From the NCBI GenBank assembly GCA_030431255.1, contig JAUIJL010000002.1:496001-560000 (forward strand): 64,000 nt of DNA, read 5' to 3'. Position numbers and translations under genes: made by a program. The notes beneath the pieces were generated by a model. It was not told the origin of the DNA. It did no database searches and saw nothing but the letters and a program-made list of their open reading frames with translations. Source of the DNA: Thermoanaerobaculia bacterium. GTDB lineage: Bacteria; Acidobacteriota; Thermoanaerobaculia; Multivoradales; J023. This document shows positions 46,302-54,610 of this stretch, one piece after another. The stretch's first letter is position 1. The number at the start of each line of letters is the position of its first letter.

Positions 46302-47129
46302 ATGATCGAAGAGCTTTTCAGTATCGGCTCGTTCTCCATCTCCCCGTTTGGGGTGATGTTGGTTTTGGCTTTATTGTCGGCCTATTGGCAATTGCAGAAA
46401 GGGATGCGCGCCTCCGGTATCGGTGACGAGGAAGACGCTAGCGCGATCGTCTTCGCTTGTGGCCTGGGAGGCATTCTCGGCGGCAAGATCTACTATGCGA
46501 TTCTGGTCGGCGATTGGCAGATGATCTTCGATCGCGCCGGCATCGTTTGGTACGGCAGCTTGATCGCCGGAGCCGCGGTCTTCGCCTGGACCATGCGCCG
46601 TCGCAAGCTGCCCTACGCCCCAACGTTCGACGCCGCAGCCCCGGCTTTGGCGTTGGGTTACGCAGTCGGTCGGGTCGGTTGCTTCTTAGTCGGCGACGAC
46701 TACGGCGTGCCCACCGACTTGCCGTGGGGCATGAAATTCAAAGTCGGTCTGCCGCCGACCACCGCGGGGGTGCTGCGGGGTCACTTCAATGTCGACGTCC
46801 CCCCTGAGATCCCCAACGACGCCTTCGTCGCCGTTCACCCCACCCAGCTCTACACCACCTTTGCGTCCCTGGTGATCTTCGCCATTGCCCTACGGCTGCG
46901 CAAAACCTTGCCGCTCAAAGAGGGCTCTCTTTTCATCATCACCCTCGGCCTGCTCTCGATCGAGCGATTCTGCGTCGAATTCTTCCGCGCCAAAGACGAC
47001 CGATTCTTCGGTCACTTCACCTTGGCTCAGGTGATCAGTGTCGTCATCCTGCTCTTGATGCTCACCTTGTTGTGGCGTCGGGGCGTGCTCAAAGATTCGG
47101 ACACCTCCACCGACGGAGCTGCTGCTTGA
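46302..47129 (+). CDS. Lgt-family prolipoprotein diacylglyceryl transferase-like membrane protein (divergent)
   Basis: A 275-residue polytopic inner-membrane protein of the Lgt family. True Lgt adds diacylglycerol to the lipobox Cys of prolipoproteins. The signature region reads [20 protein letters not shown] (123-142), so Arg124 and Gly135 are kept but the essential Asn is Cys127 and the usual Glu is Asp132. The expected Tyr near residue 16 is Phe (SPFGVML) and the His of the second motif is Tyr84 (VWYGSLI). The C-terminal [13 protein letters not shown] keeps the conserved EFFR. It may therefore be a paralog with altered function. The stop overlaps the next start. Confidence 0.8.
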   Translation: MIEELFSIGSFSISPFGVMLVLALLSAYWQLQKGMRASGIGDEEDASAIVFACGLGGILGGKIYYAILVGDWQMIFDRAGIVWYGSLIAGAAVFAWTMRRRKLPYAPTFDAAAPALALGYAVGRVGCFLVGDDYGVPTDLPWGMKFKVGLPPTTAGVLRGHFNVDVPPEIPNDAFVAVHPTQLYTTFASLVIFAIALRLRKTLPLKEGSLFIITLGLLSIERFCVEFFRAKDDRFFGHFTLAQVISVVILLLMLTLLWRRGVLKDSDTSTDGAAA

Positions 47130-48004
47130 GCTCTGAGGCCGAAGACCGGCTGAGAGCTGCCGGCCGGCCGAGGCTGCTGACCATCGCCGGCTCCGACTCC
47201 GGCGGTGGAGCCGGTGTGCAAGCGGACCTCAAGACCTTCGCCGCCCACGGTGGATTCGGCATGTCGGTGATCACCGCCATCACCGCCCAAAATACAGTGG
47301 AGGTCCGGGCGGTGCACAGCGTGCCCCCGGCCGTGGTGGAAGCTCAGATCGCCGCCGTTTTCGACGATATCGGGGTCGACGCCGTGAAGATCGGCATGCT
47401 GGCCTCCGCCGAGCTGGTCTCCACCGTCGCCGCGGGCCTACGCAAATACGAGCCACGACACGTGGTTCTGGATCCGGTCATGGTCTCGAAAAGTGGCGCG
47501 AGCCTGCTCGAAGACTCGGCCGTCGATGCCTTGATTCATGAGCTGCTGCCGCTGGCCACGGTGGTGACCCCCAACCTACCGGAGGCTGAGCGGCTGACCG
47601 GTCTGTCTCTGGGCACGAATCCCTCTCAGGAAGACCGAATTCGAGCTGGGCGAAAGATGCGCAAATTGGCCCATGCCACCAGCGCCGGCCCACCGCTGGA
47701 TTTGGCTGTCTTGGTCAAGGGCGGCCACGCCGACGGACCACAGGTTCAAGATCTGCTTTGGCTCGGGGGCCAATTCCACGTTTTCGAGCATTCGCGCCTC
47801 GACAGCACCTCGACCCACGGCACCGGCTGCACCCTTTCTTCGGCCATTGCCGCCCGGCTCGGCCTCGGCGACACCTTGCTCGAAGCCGTGCCCGCGGCAA
47901 TCGACTATTTGCACGGCGCCATCGCCGCGGCCTACCCCATCGGCGGCGGTCACGGACCCGTCGATCACCTCTATCGGCTTCTACCCCGAGAGCATCCTCT
48001 ATAA
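47126..48004 (+). CDS. thiD: hydroxymethylpyrimidine/phosphomethylpyrimidine kinase
   Basis: Phosphorylates HMP and HMP-P for thiamine synthesis. The 292-residue protein has the ribokinase-fold motifs [43 protein letters not shown] and [15 protein letters not shown] with the catalytic Cys. I place the start at TTG 47126, overlapping the previous stop (TTGA) with GGAG seven bases upstream, implying translational coupling. No TPP riboswitch or other thi gene is present locally, so expression follows the Lgt-like gene. Confidence 0.93.
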   Translation: MSSEAEDRLRAAGRPRLLTIAGSDSGGGAGVQADLKTFAAHGGFGMSVITAITAQNTVEVRAVHSVPPAVVEAQIAAVFDDIGVDAVKIGMLASAELVSTVAAGLRKYEPRHVVLDPVMVSKSGASLLEDSAVDALIHELLPLATVVTPNLPEAERLTGLSLGTNPSQEDRIRAGRKMRKLAHATSAGPPLDLAVLVKGGHADGPQVQDLLWLGGQFHVFEHSRLDSTSTHGTGCTLSSAIAARLGLGDTLLEAVPAAIDYLHGAIAAAYPIGGGHGPVDHLYRLLPREHPL

Positions 48005-48110
48005 TTCAAACGGAAGGTCACCGTTCCCGGCGTCTGCCCTCCGAGCCCAACGAGATCGGATGTCCCTTGGCAGCAGTCCTTCGTCGCCGTCCATTCATGG
48101 AGCCCAAAAG

Positions 48111-49880
48111 ATGAGATCCACCCCCTGCCCAAGGTTTTTCAACCGGTTTTCGAGCCGGCTTTCGCCCCGATTTTTCAACCGATGCTCGGCCCGCTCGACC
48201 CTGACGGTTCTTCTGCTCCTGCTCGTGCCTTTGCACGCGCCGGCGCAGGAAGATGGAGAGACCGCCGACAAGGATTTCGCCGACAGGGATTTCTTCGTCG
48301 AAGAGACCGACGTCAATGTGGTCAATGTCGAGGTCTACGTCACCGACAAGAAGGGGAACCGGATCAACGGTCTGACCCGAGACGATTTCGTGCTCACGGT
48401 CGACAAAAAGCCGGTGGCGATCACCAACTTCTTCGCGGTGGAAGGCGGGGCTCCAAGGGGTGAGTCCTTGAAGACCATCGAGCCTCCCCCGTCGCAGCCC
48501 GCTGCTTCCGCCCCCGAGGCTCCGAAATCGCCCGAAGGCCAGATGCTGCATTTGGTGGTCTACGTCGACAACTTCAACTTACGCCCGTTCAACCGCAATC
48601 GAGTCATCCGGGCTGCTCGGACCTTCTTGCGTACCCAGCTGCGCAAGGGCGATGAGGTGATGTTGGTCTCCTACGACCGCTCGCTCAAGGTCCGTCACCC
48701 GTTCACCAAAGACCCGGATCTCATCGCCGGCGCGCTCTACGAGCTCGAAGACATGACCGGCCACCGCATCCACGCGGACAATGAGCGTCAAGACCTCTTG
48801 GATCTGATCTACAACGACGCCCAAGACATCTACGACGTCCGTGGACGGGTCACCCAATACGCCGAGTCCATCTACAACGACATGAGCTTCACCCTCGACG
48901 CCCTCCGCGATCAAGTGGAGAGCCTGGCGGGTCTTCCCGGTCGCAAGGCCGTGCTCTATGTATCCGACGGCTTGGCCATGCGCCCCGGCGAGGACGCTTT
49001 TTACGCCTTGAACGACAAATTCAATGATTCCAGTGTCTTGCTGGACGCCCACCGATACGATTTGAGCCGACGGCTTCAGGGATTGATCGCCATGGCCAAT
49101 GCCAACCGGGTCACGTTTTACACTGTGGACGCAGGCGGGTTGCGCACCTACTCCTACATGGATGCGTCGAATCAAGGCATCAATGGCGGCGCGGCCATCG
49201 ACCAGACCCATTTCGCCAATATGCAAAGCTCCCTGCTGCTCATGGCCGAAGAAACCGGCGGCTTCGCGGTGATCAACACCAACAACTTCAGCCCGGGCCT
49301 GGAAAAGATGGCCGGCGACTTCGGCACCTACTACTCACTCGGATTCATGCCGGCCAAAAACGAAGAAGGTAGGTACCACAAGATTCGGGTCGAGCTGAAA
49401 GAGAAGACCAAAGGCATCCAGGTTCGACACCGGGAAGGCTTCCGCGGCAAACCCGTTTCCACCCGCATGGCGGAAGGGGCCCTTGCCGCTTTGAATTACG
49501 GCTACCAGCAGAATCCGCTGGGCATCGTGCTGGAAGCCGGCAAGGCCACGCCCCAAGATCGAAAGCACTTCCTGGTGCCGTTTACGGTCAAGATTCCTAT
49601 CGGTAAGCTGACCTTCTTACCCAACAACGAGGTGCAGCGGGGACGGGTCAAGCTCTTCATCGCCGCCAGGGACAACGAGGGCGGCTTGGCCGAGGTGCAG
49701 GAAGTGCCCGTGCCGATCGACATTCCAGCGGCGGATTTCGATCGCGCCAAGACCCAGAGCTACCACTACCAGCTGACCCTCTTGATGCGACGGGGTCGCC
49801 AGGTGGTCGCAGTCGGGGTTCGAGATGAGATCGGCTCGACCTCCGGATTCGCAACCCGGGGAGTGAGCCTCGGTGGCTGA
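48111..49880 (+). CDS. secreted VWFA-related protein (acidobacterial type)
   Basis: A 589-residue exported protein. ATG 48111 has GGAG eight bases upstream and yields a signal peptide (STLTVLLLLLVPLHAPAQ). The body starts with VNVVNVEVYVTDKKGNRING, LTRDDFVLTVDKKPV and the LHLVVYVDNFNLRPFNRNRV strand characteristic of VWFA-related proteins found widely in Acidobacteria. The MIDAS DxSxS is not conserved (it reads DNFNL), so metal-dependent adhesion is doubtful. Later segments are GRKAVLYVSDGLAMRPG and YYSLGFMPAK. It probably acts in the periplasm or at the surface as a binding protein; the ligand is unknown. Confidence 0.9.
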   Translation: MRSTPCPRFFNRFSSRLSPRFFNRCSARSTLTVLLLLLVPLHAPAQEDGETADKDFADRDFFVEETDVNVVNVEVYVTDKKGNRINGLTRDDFVLTVDKKPVAITNFFAVEGGAPRGESLKTIEPPPSQPAASAPEAPKSPEGQMLHLVVYVDNFNLRPFNRNRVIRAARTFLRTQLRKGDEVMLVSYDRSLKVRHPFTKDPDLIAGALYELEDMTGHRIHADNERQDLLDLIYNDAQDIYDVRGRVTQYAESIYNDMSFTLDALRDQVESLAGLPGRKAVLYVSDGLAMRPGEDAFYALNDKFNDSSVLLDAHRYDLSRRLQGLIAMANANRVTFYTVDAGGLRTYSYMDASNQGINGGAAIDQTHFANMQSSLLLMAEETGGFAVINTNNFSPGLEKMAGDFGTYYSLGFMPAKNEEGRYHKIRVELKEKTKGIQVRHREGFRGKPVSTRMAEGALAALNYGYQQNPLGIVLEAGKATPQDRKHFLVPFTVKIPIGKLTFLPNNEVQRGRVKLFIAARDNEGGLAEVQEVPVPIDIPAADFDRAKTQSYHYQLTLLMRRGRQVVAVGVRDEIGSTSGFATRGVSLGG

Positions 49881-50010
49881 GCCGTCGTCCAATCGCTCCG
49901 GCTCAAGGATTCGATGTTGAAAGCACTGCATCTTGACTTCACCATTCGGGGAATCCCAGGCCCGAGGACTCTTCCGGGTCCAACGCCTCGCCTCCCAGGA
50001 GAGATGACCT

Positions 50011-50448
50011 ATGGCCGAACGTGAAACTTGGATCGAAAGCCTCAGCGCCCTGGGCGCCGCGCTCTTGGATCTGGTACGGGCCGAAATCAAAGCTGCCCTG
50101 AGCGATATCAAAGTCTTCTTCCGACAAGTCGCCATGCTCTTGGCGGTCGGGGGCTTGTTGCTTCTGATTCTGATCTACATTCCCTTCATCCTCCTGCTCA
50201 GCGCCATCGACGGCATCCACGCCATGACTGACTGGCCCTATTGGGGCAGCGCCCTCTTGCTCTTCGGTCTCGTGATTCTGCTGATGGCGACCATCGCCGC
50301 GGTCGCCTATTTCTTGATCGGGAGGCATATGCGGTCTCCCGTCGAGGTCTTCCAAAACCGTCTGGACGATCACAAGGGCTGGTGGCGCAACGATGTGCTC
50401 GACGAGCCTCGCCGTTTGGATGATCGCGAAACCAGTCTCAGCTCATAG
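50011..50448 (+). CDS. holin-like membrane protein (YqjE/Holin-X type)
   Basis: A 145-residue protein with an amphipathic N-terminal helix (SALGAALLDLVRAEIKAALSD), two transmembrane helices (MLLAVGGLLLLILIYIPFIL and ALLLFGLVILLMATIAAVAY) and a charged tail. This layout matches the phage-holin-superfamily YqjE-like proteins encoded in bacterial chromosomes with small partners such as YqjD and YqjK. No phage genes are nearby, so a lysis role is unlikely. The small gene 13 bases downstream is a probable partner. Confidence 0.82.
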   Translation: MAERETWIESLSALGAALLDLVRAEIKAALSDIKVFFRQVAMLLAVGGLLLLILIYIPFILLLSAIDGIHAMTDWPYWGSALLLFGLVILLMATIAAVAYFLIGRHMRSPVEVFQNRLDDHKGWWRNDVLDEPRRLDDRETSLSS

Positions 50449-50461
50449 GGAGGTGTCGACC

Positions 50462-50692
50462 ATGGCCAAAGAAAAGACCAGCAAGCAGCAGAAAGACGTG
50501 CTCGACGCCCGCCGCGAGGTGGCCTTTCGACTGGAGCGTCTACGGGAGTCCCTGGACCGCGAGGTCCGATGGATGCCCAAGGGCGAAAAGTGGCTCAAAC
50601 CGCTGATGGCTCTGGCTGTCGGCTCAGCGGTCGCCATGGGCGCGCCGTCCAAACGGAGGACCCGATCGGAACCCACCGATGAGCAGCCATAA
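50462..50692 (+). CDS. small YqjK/YqjD-like partner protein
   Basis: A 76-residue protein starting at ATG 50462 after GGGAGG. It is helical and charged (KQQKDVLDARREVAFRLERL) with a short hydrophobic segment (LMALAVGSAVAMGA) and a basic tail. The position after a YqjE-like gene and the layout resemble the small partner proteins of that operon, but sequence similarity is too weak to name it. Its end overlaps the start of the hydrolase gene by 14 bases, so the three genes are likely translated from one message. Confidence 0.7.
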   Translation: MAKEKTSKQQKDVLDARREVAFRLERLRESLDREVRWMPKGEKWLKPLMALAVGSAVAMGAPSKRRTRSEPTDEQP

Positions 50693-51542
50693 CCTCGCGG
50701 AGACGTCGGGAATCCTCGAGCGTTCCCACGCCCCGAAGCTGTTCTGGCGGGCCGCGGTACCCGAAAACGCCGATCCCCGAGCCGTCACCTTGGTATTCGT
50801 GCACGGCTTGGCAGAGCACTCCGGACGCTACGGCTATCCGTTCGAATATTTCACCGGCCGAGGATGGCCTTGTTACGCGCTGGACCTGAGGGGCCACGGA
50901 AAGTCCGGCGGACGCAGGGTTCACATCCAGCGGTTTTCGGACTACCTCGACGATGTCGACGCCCTGATCGATTTGGTGCGAGAACAACGCCCCGAAGCCC
51001 CTATCTTCCTAGTCGGACATTCCATGGGTGGCGTGGTTTCCATTCTCTACACCATCGAGCGCGGCCGACATCTCAAGGGTCTCGTGCTCTCCTCGCCCGG
51101 ATTGCGAGCCCATCCGGAATCGGCACCGTCGAGCTTTCTCCTTTTGCTCGGCAAGATGGCCTCGATCATCGCGCCCGGGCTCCATTTTTCGAGCGGCTTG
51201 GACCCGACATTCGTCAGCCTCAACACGGAAGTCGTGGATGCCTATCGAGCCGATCCCCTGGTCACCTCCAAAGTGACCGCCCGCTGGGCCACCGAGTTCC
51301 TAGCCGCTCAAAAGCGCTGCGCCCGATCGGCCGCGCAGCTGAAAGTGCCGACCCTGGTGATGCAGAGCGGGGACGATCGCCTGGTCGATCCCGAATCCAC
51401 TCAACGCTGGGCCGAGCAATTGCCCACCGCATCCGCCGAATTTCACCTATGGCCGGGCTTCTTTCACGAAATGCTCAACGAGCCGGAGCGTCTTCAGGTC
51501 TTCGAGAAGATCGAGGCTTGGATCCGAGAGAGAACCGCTTAG
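50679..51542 (+). CDS. alpha/beta hydrolase (monoacylglycerol lipase-like)
   Basis: A 287-residue serine hydrolase. The oxyanion-hole HG is in FVHGLAEHSGRYGY, the nucleophile in VGHSMGG, the acid in QSGDDRLVDP and the catalytic His in FFHEMLNEP. The sequence GHGKSGGRRVHIQRFSDYLDD is typical of the monoglyceride lipase and lysophospholipase branch. No signal peptide is present, so it acts in the cytosol. Its start lies inside the end of the preceding small gene, which supports an operon with the holin-like pair and a membrane-lipid role. Confidence 0.93.
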   Translation: MSSHNLAETSGILERSHAPKLFWRAAVPENADPRAVTLVFVHGLAEHSGRYGYPFEYFTGRGWPCYALDLRGHGKSGGRRVHIQRFSDYLDDVDALIDLVREQRPEAPIFLVGHSMGGVVSILYTIERGRHLKGLVLSSPGLRAHPESAPSSFLLLLGKMASIIAPGLHFSSGLDPTFVSLNTEVVDAYRADPLVTSKVTARWATEFLAAQKRCARSAAQLKVPTLVMQSGDDRLVDPESTQRWAEQLPTASAEFHLWPGFFHEMLNEPERLQVFEKIEAWIRERTA

Positions 51543-51557
51543 GCTCAGTCGCAGGGT

Positions 51558-52430
51558 CTAGATTCTGGATCGCAGCACTTTCACGCGCTCACTCGCTCGG
51601 AGGCAGCGATCGGTGAGACCTCGACGCTCGATCTCCTGGTCCAGGCCCGTCAAAACGCAATCTTGGGCGAGCTCGTCGGCCAAGCGGATCAAGTCGAAGC
51701 CCTGCTCTAGGGCTCCGACCACCTGATCGATCGGATCGACTCCCGCTTCCGGCCGAATCCTCGGCGTGGCGAGGACCCCGTCATATCCCAAGGCTTGTCG
51801 CAAACCGACCGGTGCTGCCCCATCGAGCCCCGCTTCCATGGCCGGCACCCCTCGGCTCGCCATCAAACCAAAAGGCAATGCTTCTTCGAGCAATTCGGCG
51901 TCCGGGGACTCGGCGGATCCAAGGAAGCTCGTTTCAAAGCGTCCTACACAAGACTGCACCCCGGCGGCGGACAAGCCATCGACGAATACCGACGCCGCCT
52001 TGCCCACTCCATCGGCTCTCGGCCCGAAAGAGGTCTGGAGGTCCGAAGACAAAGCTAGTGAGGGTCCAAAGAGCAAGTTCACGGAGGACGAGGCCAAGCC
52101 TTTGCCGAGGGCGAGGGCGGCGAGCAAAACTTCCATGGGCTGCCCGCCTTCAGACAGCTCCCAGCCGAGAAAGCCCGGCTCCGGCATGGCTTCGTCCACC
52201 AGGGCGCCGGCAAGCTGCCACTCCACCGCCACCAAAAGCTCCGAGCCCGTTGAGTGCTCGGCCGCGGGCGGTTTCTCCCAGGCGGACCACCATGAGCGGG
52301 GAATGGAACCCTCTGACGTGGCAGCGCCGGAGATCTCGACTCCTGCCACTCCCTTTCGTAGTCGGGCCGACCGCTCTGGGCTGGGCGCGAGGTCGTCCAA
52401 ACCGAGCAACAAGATGCCCGCCGCGTTCAT
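51558..52430 (-). CDS. degenerate GH3 (NagZ-like) domain protein
   Basis: A 290-residue protein with the order of family 3 glycosidase elements but without its active site. SSVNLLFGPSLALSSDLQTS corresponds to the INLNFAPVLDV strand, VGKAASVFVDGLSAAGVQSC to the RAAFIRGLQAAGV helix, and GLRQALGYDGVLATPRIR to the GLLRxxLGFDGVVVTDDL segment. The KHFPGHGD motif is replaced (VGRFETSFLGSAES) and the nucleophile Asp of TDDL is lost (ATPRIR). It is probably a pseudoenzyme or sugar-binding protein. Its start overlaps the M14 peptidase stop (ATGA), so they are co-translated. The assignment rests on motif order and needs a profile or structure test. Confidence 0.65.
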   Translation of the reverse strand: MNAAGILLLGLDDLAPSPERSARLRKGVAGVEISGAATSEGSIPRSWWSAWEKPPAAEHSTGSELLVAVEWQLAGALVDEAMPEPGFLGWELSEGGQPMEVLLAALALGKGLASSSVNLLFGPSLALSSDLQTSFGPRADGVGKAASVFVDGLSAAGVQSCVGRFETSFLGSAESPDAELLEEALPFGLMASRGVPAMEAGLDGAAPVGLRQALGYDGVLATPRIRPEAGVDPIDQVVGALEQGFDLIRLADELAQDCVLTGLDQEIERRGLTDRCLRASERVKVLRSRI

Positions 52431-53515
52431 GAGCTCCCCTCCGGCTGCAACACGGCTCGCAAAGCTTGGTCCAAAAATGAAAGTTGGAAAAACATCTGAT
52501 CATGGAAGGGCATGGCCTCGACTCCCAGCTCGGCGCAGAGCCGTCGCAAGGCGTCCGGCCCGTCGAGGAATGCCTCTCGGAGGCGTCCCAACATCGGTGG
52601 GCGAATGGGATCGCCGGTGTCGTAGGCGACCGCCGGCAGCACGAAAAGGGGCATCTCGGAAACGAGCGTGAGAGGGTCCCCACCTCGGCCCCGCACCCAT
52701 TCCATGGAGCTGGGGCGGAAGAGCGCGGCGGTCTCGGAATCTCCCAACTCCTCGAAATGCTGGATCATCGCCCGCGAGTCCGGCCGCGAGGTGAATCCGA
52801 GGTCGATGCGGTGAAATCCTTTGTCTCCCTTTCTATCGATATCGTGGACCCGATATCCCCGCTCCGACACGATCCTGCGCAGCTCGGATCGCATGGCTGT
52901 CGTCCGATCGACCCAGGATCGCTCGATCAAAAACCAGGGACCCGCAGCGAATCCCATGCCGTGGAAGCTGCCGTGCAGGGAGATCTCTCCCGCCGGGGCG
53001 AGAAAGTCGGCGATCGCACGATTCTCCGGTCTTGCATCGAGGTCATGGACGTCGCGGGGAAAACCGAATTCCATGTCCTCACCGGGTGGCTCGCGCACCA
53101 CATGGTGCCAATAAGTCGACAAATCCGCCGCCTCAACGCCACCGTCTCCAGCTCCCGTCGCTTCAGATTCGCCGACTCGCAGACCCGAAAGCTGATCCGT
53201 CCAAGCCGCGTTGGCCGCCTCCCCATCCGGGTTGGTGTGGGGCACGATCCACCACGAGAAGGTGCTCAGCAGAGTTGATTCCAACGAAAGCGCCGCTAGA
53301 TAGACGATCAATCGGTCCAACATGGCGGGCCCTACGGGCTCGTCCGCGTGGCATCCCGCAATCAGGCTGACCTGACGGCTTCCGCTTCCGAATCGATAGC
53401 CGAAAATGGGTCGCCCAGCCCTGGACCTGCCGATCTCGCGAGCCGACGCGTCTTTGCCCGCGGCCGGGGCGCTCTGGAACGATTGGGGTTGGAGGATCGA
53501 TTCGATATCGAGCAT
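52427..53515 (-). CDS. M14-family zinc carboxypeptidase
   Basis: A 362-residue peptidase. The zinc motif HxxE is in LIAGCHADEPVGPAML, the PHTNPDGEAANAAW loop is typical of M14, and the third zinc His is in ISLHGSFHG. No signal peptide is seen, so it probably acts in the cytosol, for example on peptides or cell-wall peptides. It overlaps by four bases the gene for a degenerate GH3 (NagZ-like) protein. That pairing hints at muropeptide handling, but this is inference. It is transcribed divergently from arfB. Confidence 0.88.
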   Translation of the reverse strand: MLDIESILQPQSFQSAPAAGKDASAREIGRSRAGRPIFGYRFGSGSRQVSLIAGCHADEPVGPAMLDRLIVYLAALSLESTLLSTFSWWIVPHTNPDGEAANAAWTDQLSGLRVGESEATGAGDGGVEAADLSTYWHHVVREPPGEDMEFGFPRDVHDLDARPENRAIADFLAPAGEISLHGSFHGMGFAAGPWFLIERSWVDRTTAMRSELRRIVSERGYRVHDIDRKGDKGFHRIDLGFTSRPDSRAMIQHFEELGDSETAALFRPSSMEWVRGRGGDPLTLVSEMPLFVLPAVAYDTGDPIRPPMLGRLREAFLDGPDALRRLCAELGVEAMPFHDQMFFQLSFLDQALRAVLQPEGSS

Positions 53516-53606
53516 GGCGCACCTTTGTCGCTGACCGGCCGGCTGTTAGAGTCCGAGCAAGCGCCGGAACGGCGCGATCATATCCAAGAACCGTGAAGAA
53601 TCCGCC

Positions 53607-54038
53607 ATGGCCCACATCCCCATCGACGACCAAACTCGGCTAGACGAATCCGAGCTCCGGGTCTCCTTCTCCCGCAGCGGAGGCCCCGGTGGACAGCATG
53701 TCAATAAAGTCGCCACCAAGGCCACCGTCAGCTTCGACCTGGCGACCAGCCCTTCTTTCAGCCCGGATCAACGGGAGATTCTCACCGACCGCTTGGCCCA
53801 TCGTCTCACCAAAGACGGAGTGCTGAGCATTTCCCGCCAGGGCTCTCGCAGCCAAGGAGCGAACCGAAAAGCCGCCGTCGAGGCCTTAATCTCACTCCTA
53901 CAGGACGCCCTCGACGTTCCGGCCGAGCGGAGGCCCACTCGCCCTCCGCGGTCGGTCAAAGAGCGACGCATCTCGAACAAAAAACACCGCTCGCGCTTAA
54001 AGGAACATAGGGGTCGACAACACGGCCCCCACGATTAG
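53607..54038 (+). CDS. arfB: peptidyl-tRNA hydrolase ArfB-like ribosome rescue factor
   Basis: A 143-residue class-I release-factor-domain protein that frees stalled ribosomes. It has GGQ in RSGGPGGQHVNKVATKATV and a basic C-terminal tail (SVKERRISNKKHRSRLKEHR) that inserts into the mRNA channel. The N-terminus IPIDDQTRLDESELRVSFSR is typical of YaeJ/ArfB. ATG 53607 is the natural start. It stands alone on its strand, upstream of yccF, and shares a divergent promoter region with the M14 peptidase gene. Confidence 0.94.
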   Translation: MAHIPIDDQTRLDESELRVSFSRSGGPGGQHVNKVATKATVSFDLATSPSFSPDQREILTDRLAHRLTKDGVLSISRQGSRSQGANRKAAVEALISLLQDALDVPAERRPTRPPRSVKERRISNKKHRSRLKEHRGRQHGPHD

Positions 54039-54095
54039 AGTGCAGTCGCGGCGGATTCACTCGCCGGCGGACCCGCAACACAAACAGGAGCTTTC

Positions 54096-54476
54096 ATGTC
54101 TTTGATCGGCAATATCATCTGGTTGATCTTCGGTGGATTTCTCTCCGGCCTCGGCTACATCGTGGGCGGTATGGTGCTGTGCTTGACCATCGTCGGCATC
54201 CCCTTCGGAATCGCCAACATCAAGCTCGGCATCGCCACCTTCGCCCCCTTCGGCAAAGAGCTGAAAACCAGCCCGGACGCCGATGGTTGCTTGCACACCG
54301 TCATGAACCTGATCTGGCTGATCGTCTTCGGCTGGGAAATCGCCCTGCTGCATCTCATCCACGCGGTCATCCTGACGATCACCATCATCGGTATCCCCTT
54401 CGCCAAGCAGCACATCAAGCTGATTCCCATGTCCCTCTTCCCGTTCGGCAGACGGCTGGAGCGACCGGAACCGTAG
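54096..54476 (+). CDS. yccF: YccF domain membrane protein
   Basis: A 126-residue inner-membrane protein with the two YccF repeats. Conserved segments are NIIWLIFGGFLSGLGYIVGG, TIVGIPFGIANIKLGIATFAPFG and TIIGIPFAKQHIKLIPMSLFPFG. Three to four hydrophobic helices are visible. The function of the family is unknown. It starts at ATG 54096 after an AGGAG site, following arfB on the same strand. Confidence 0.94.
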   Translation: MSLIGNIIWLIFGGFLSGLGYIVGGMVLCLTIVGIPFGIANIKLGIATFAPFGKELKTSPDADGCLHTVMNLIWLIVFGWEIALLHLIHAVILTITIIGIPFAKQHIKLIPMSLFPFGRRLERPEP

Positions 54477-54610
54477 ACCCTTCGAGGTCGGAAGCACACC
54501 GCGCCGAAAGAGCACCGCATAGACGCAGCTGTCAGGCAGATCGTAGAAGGGATCGAGCGGCCGCTCACAACGCCCACGATCCATTCCCAACGACAGCTGA
54601 GGAGCTTGCC

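Noticed and set aside
50011..50692. Prophage lysis cassette
   Set aside because: The holin-like pair has no endolysin, phage structural or integrase genes near it; the arrangement fits the chromosomal YqjE-type operon.
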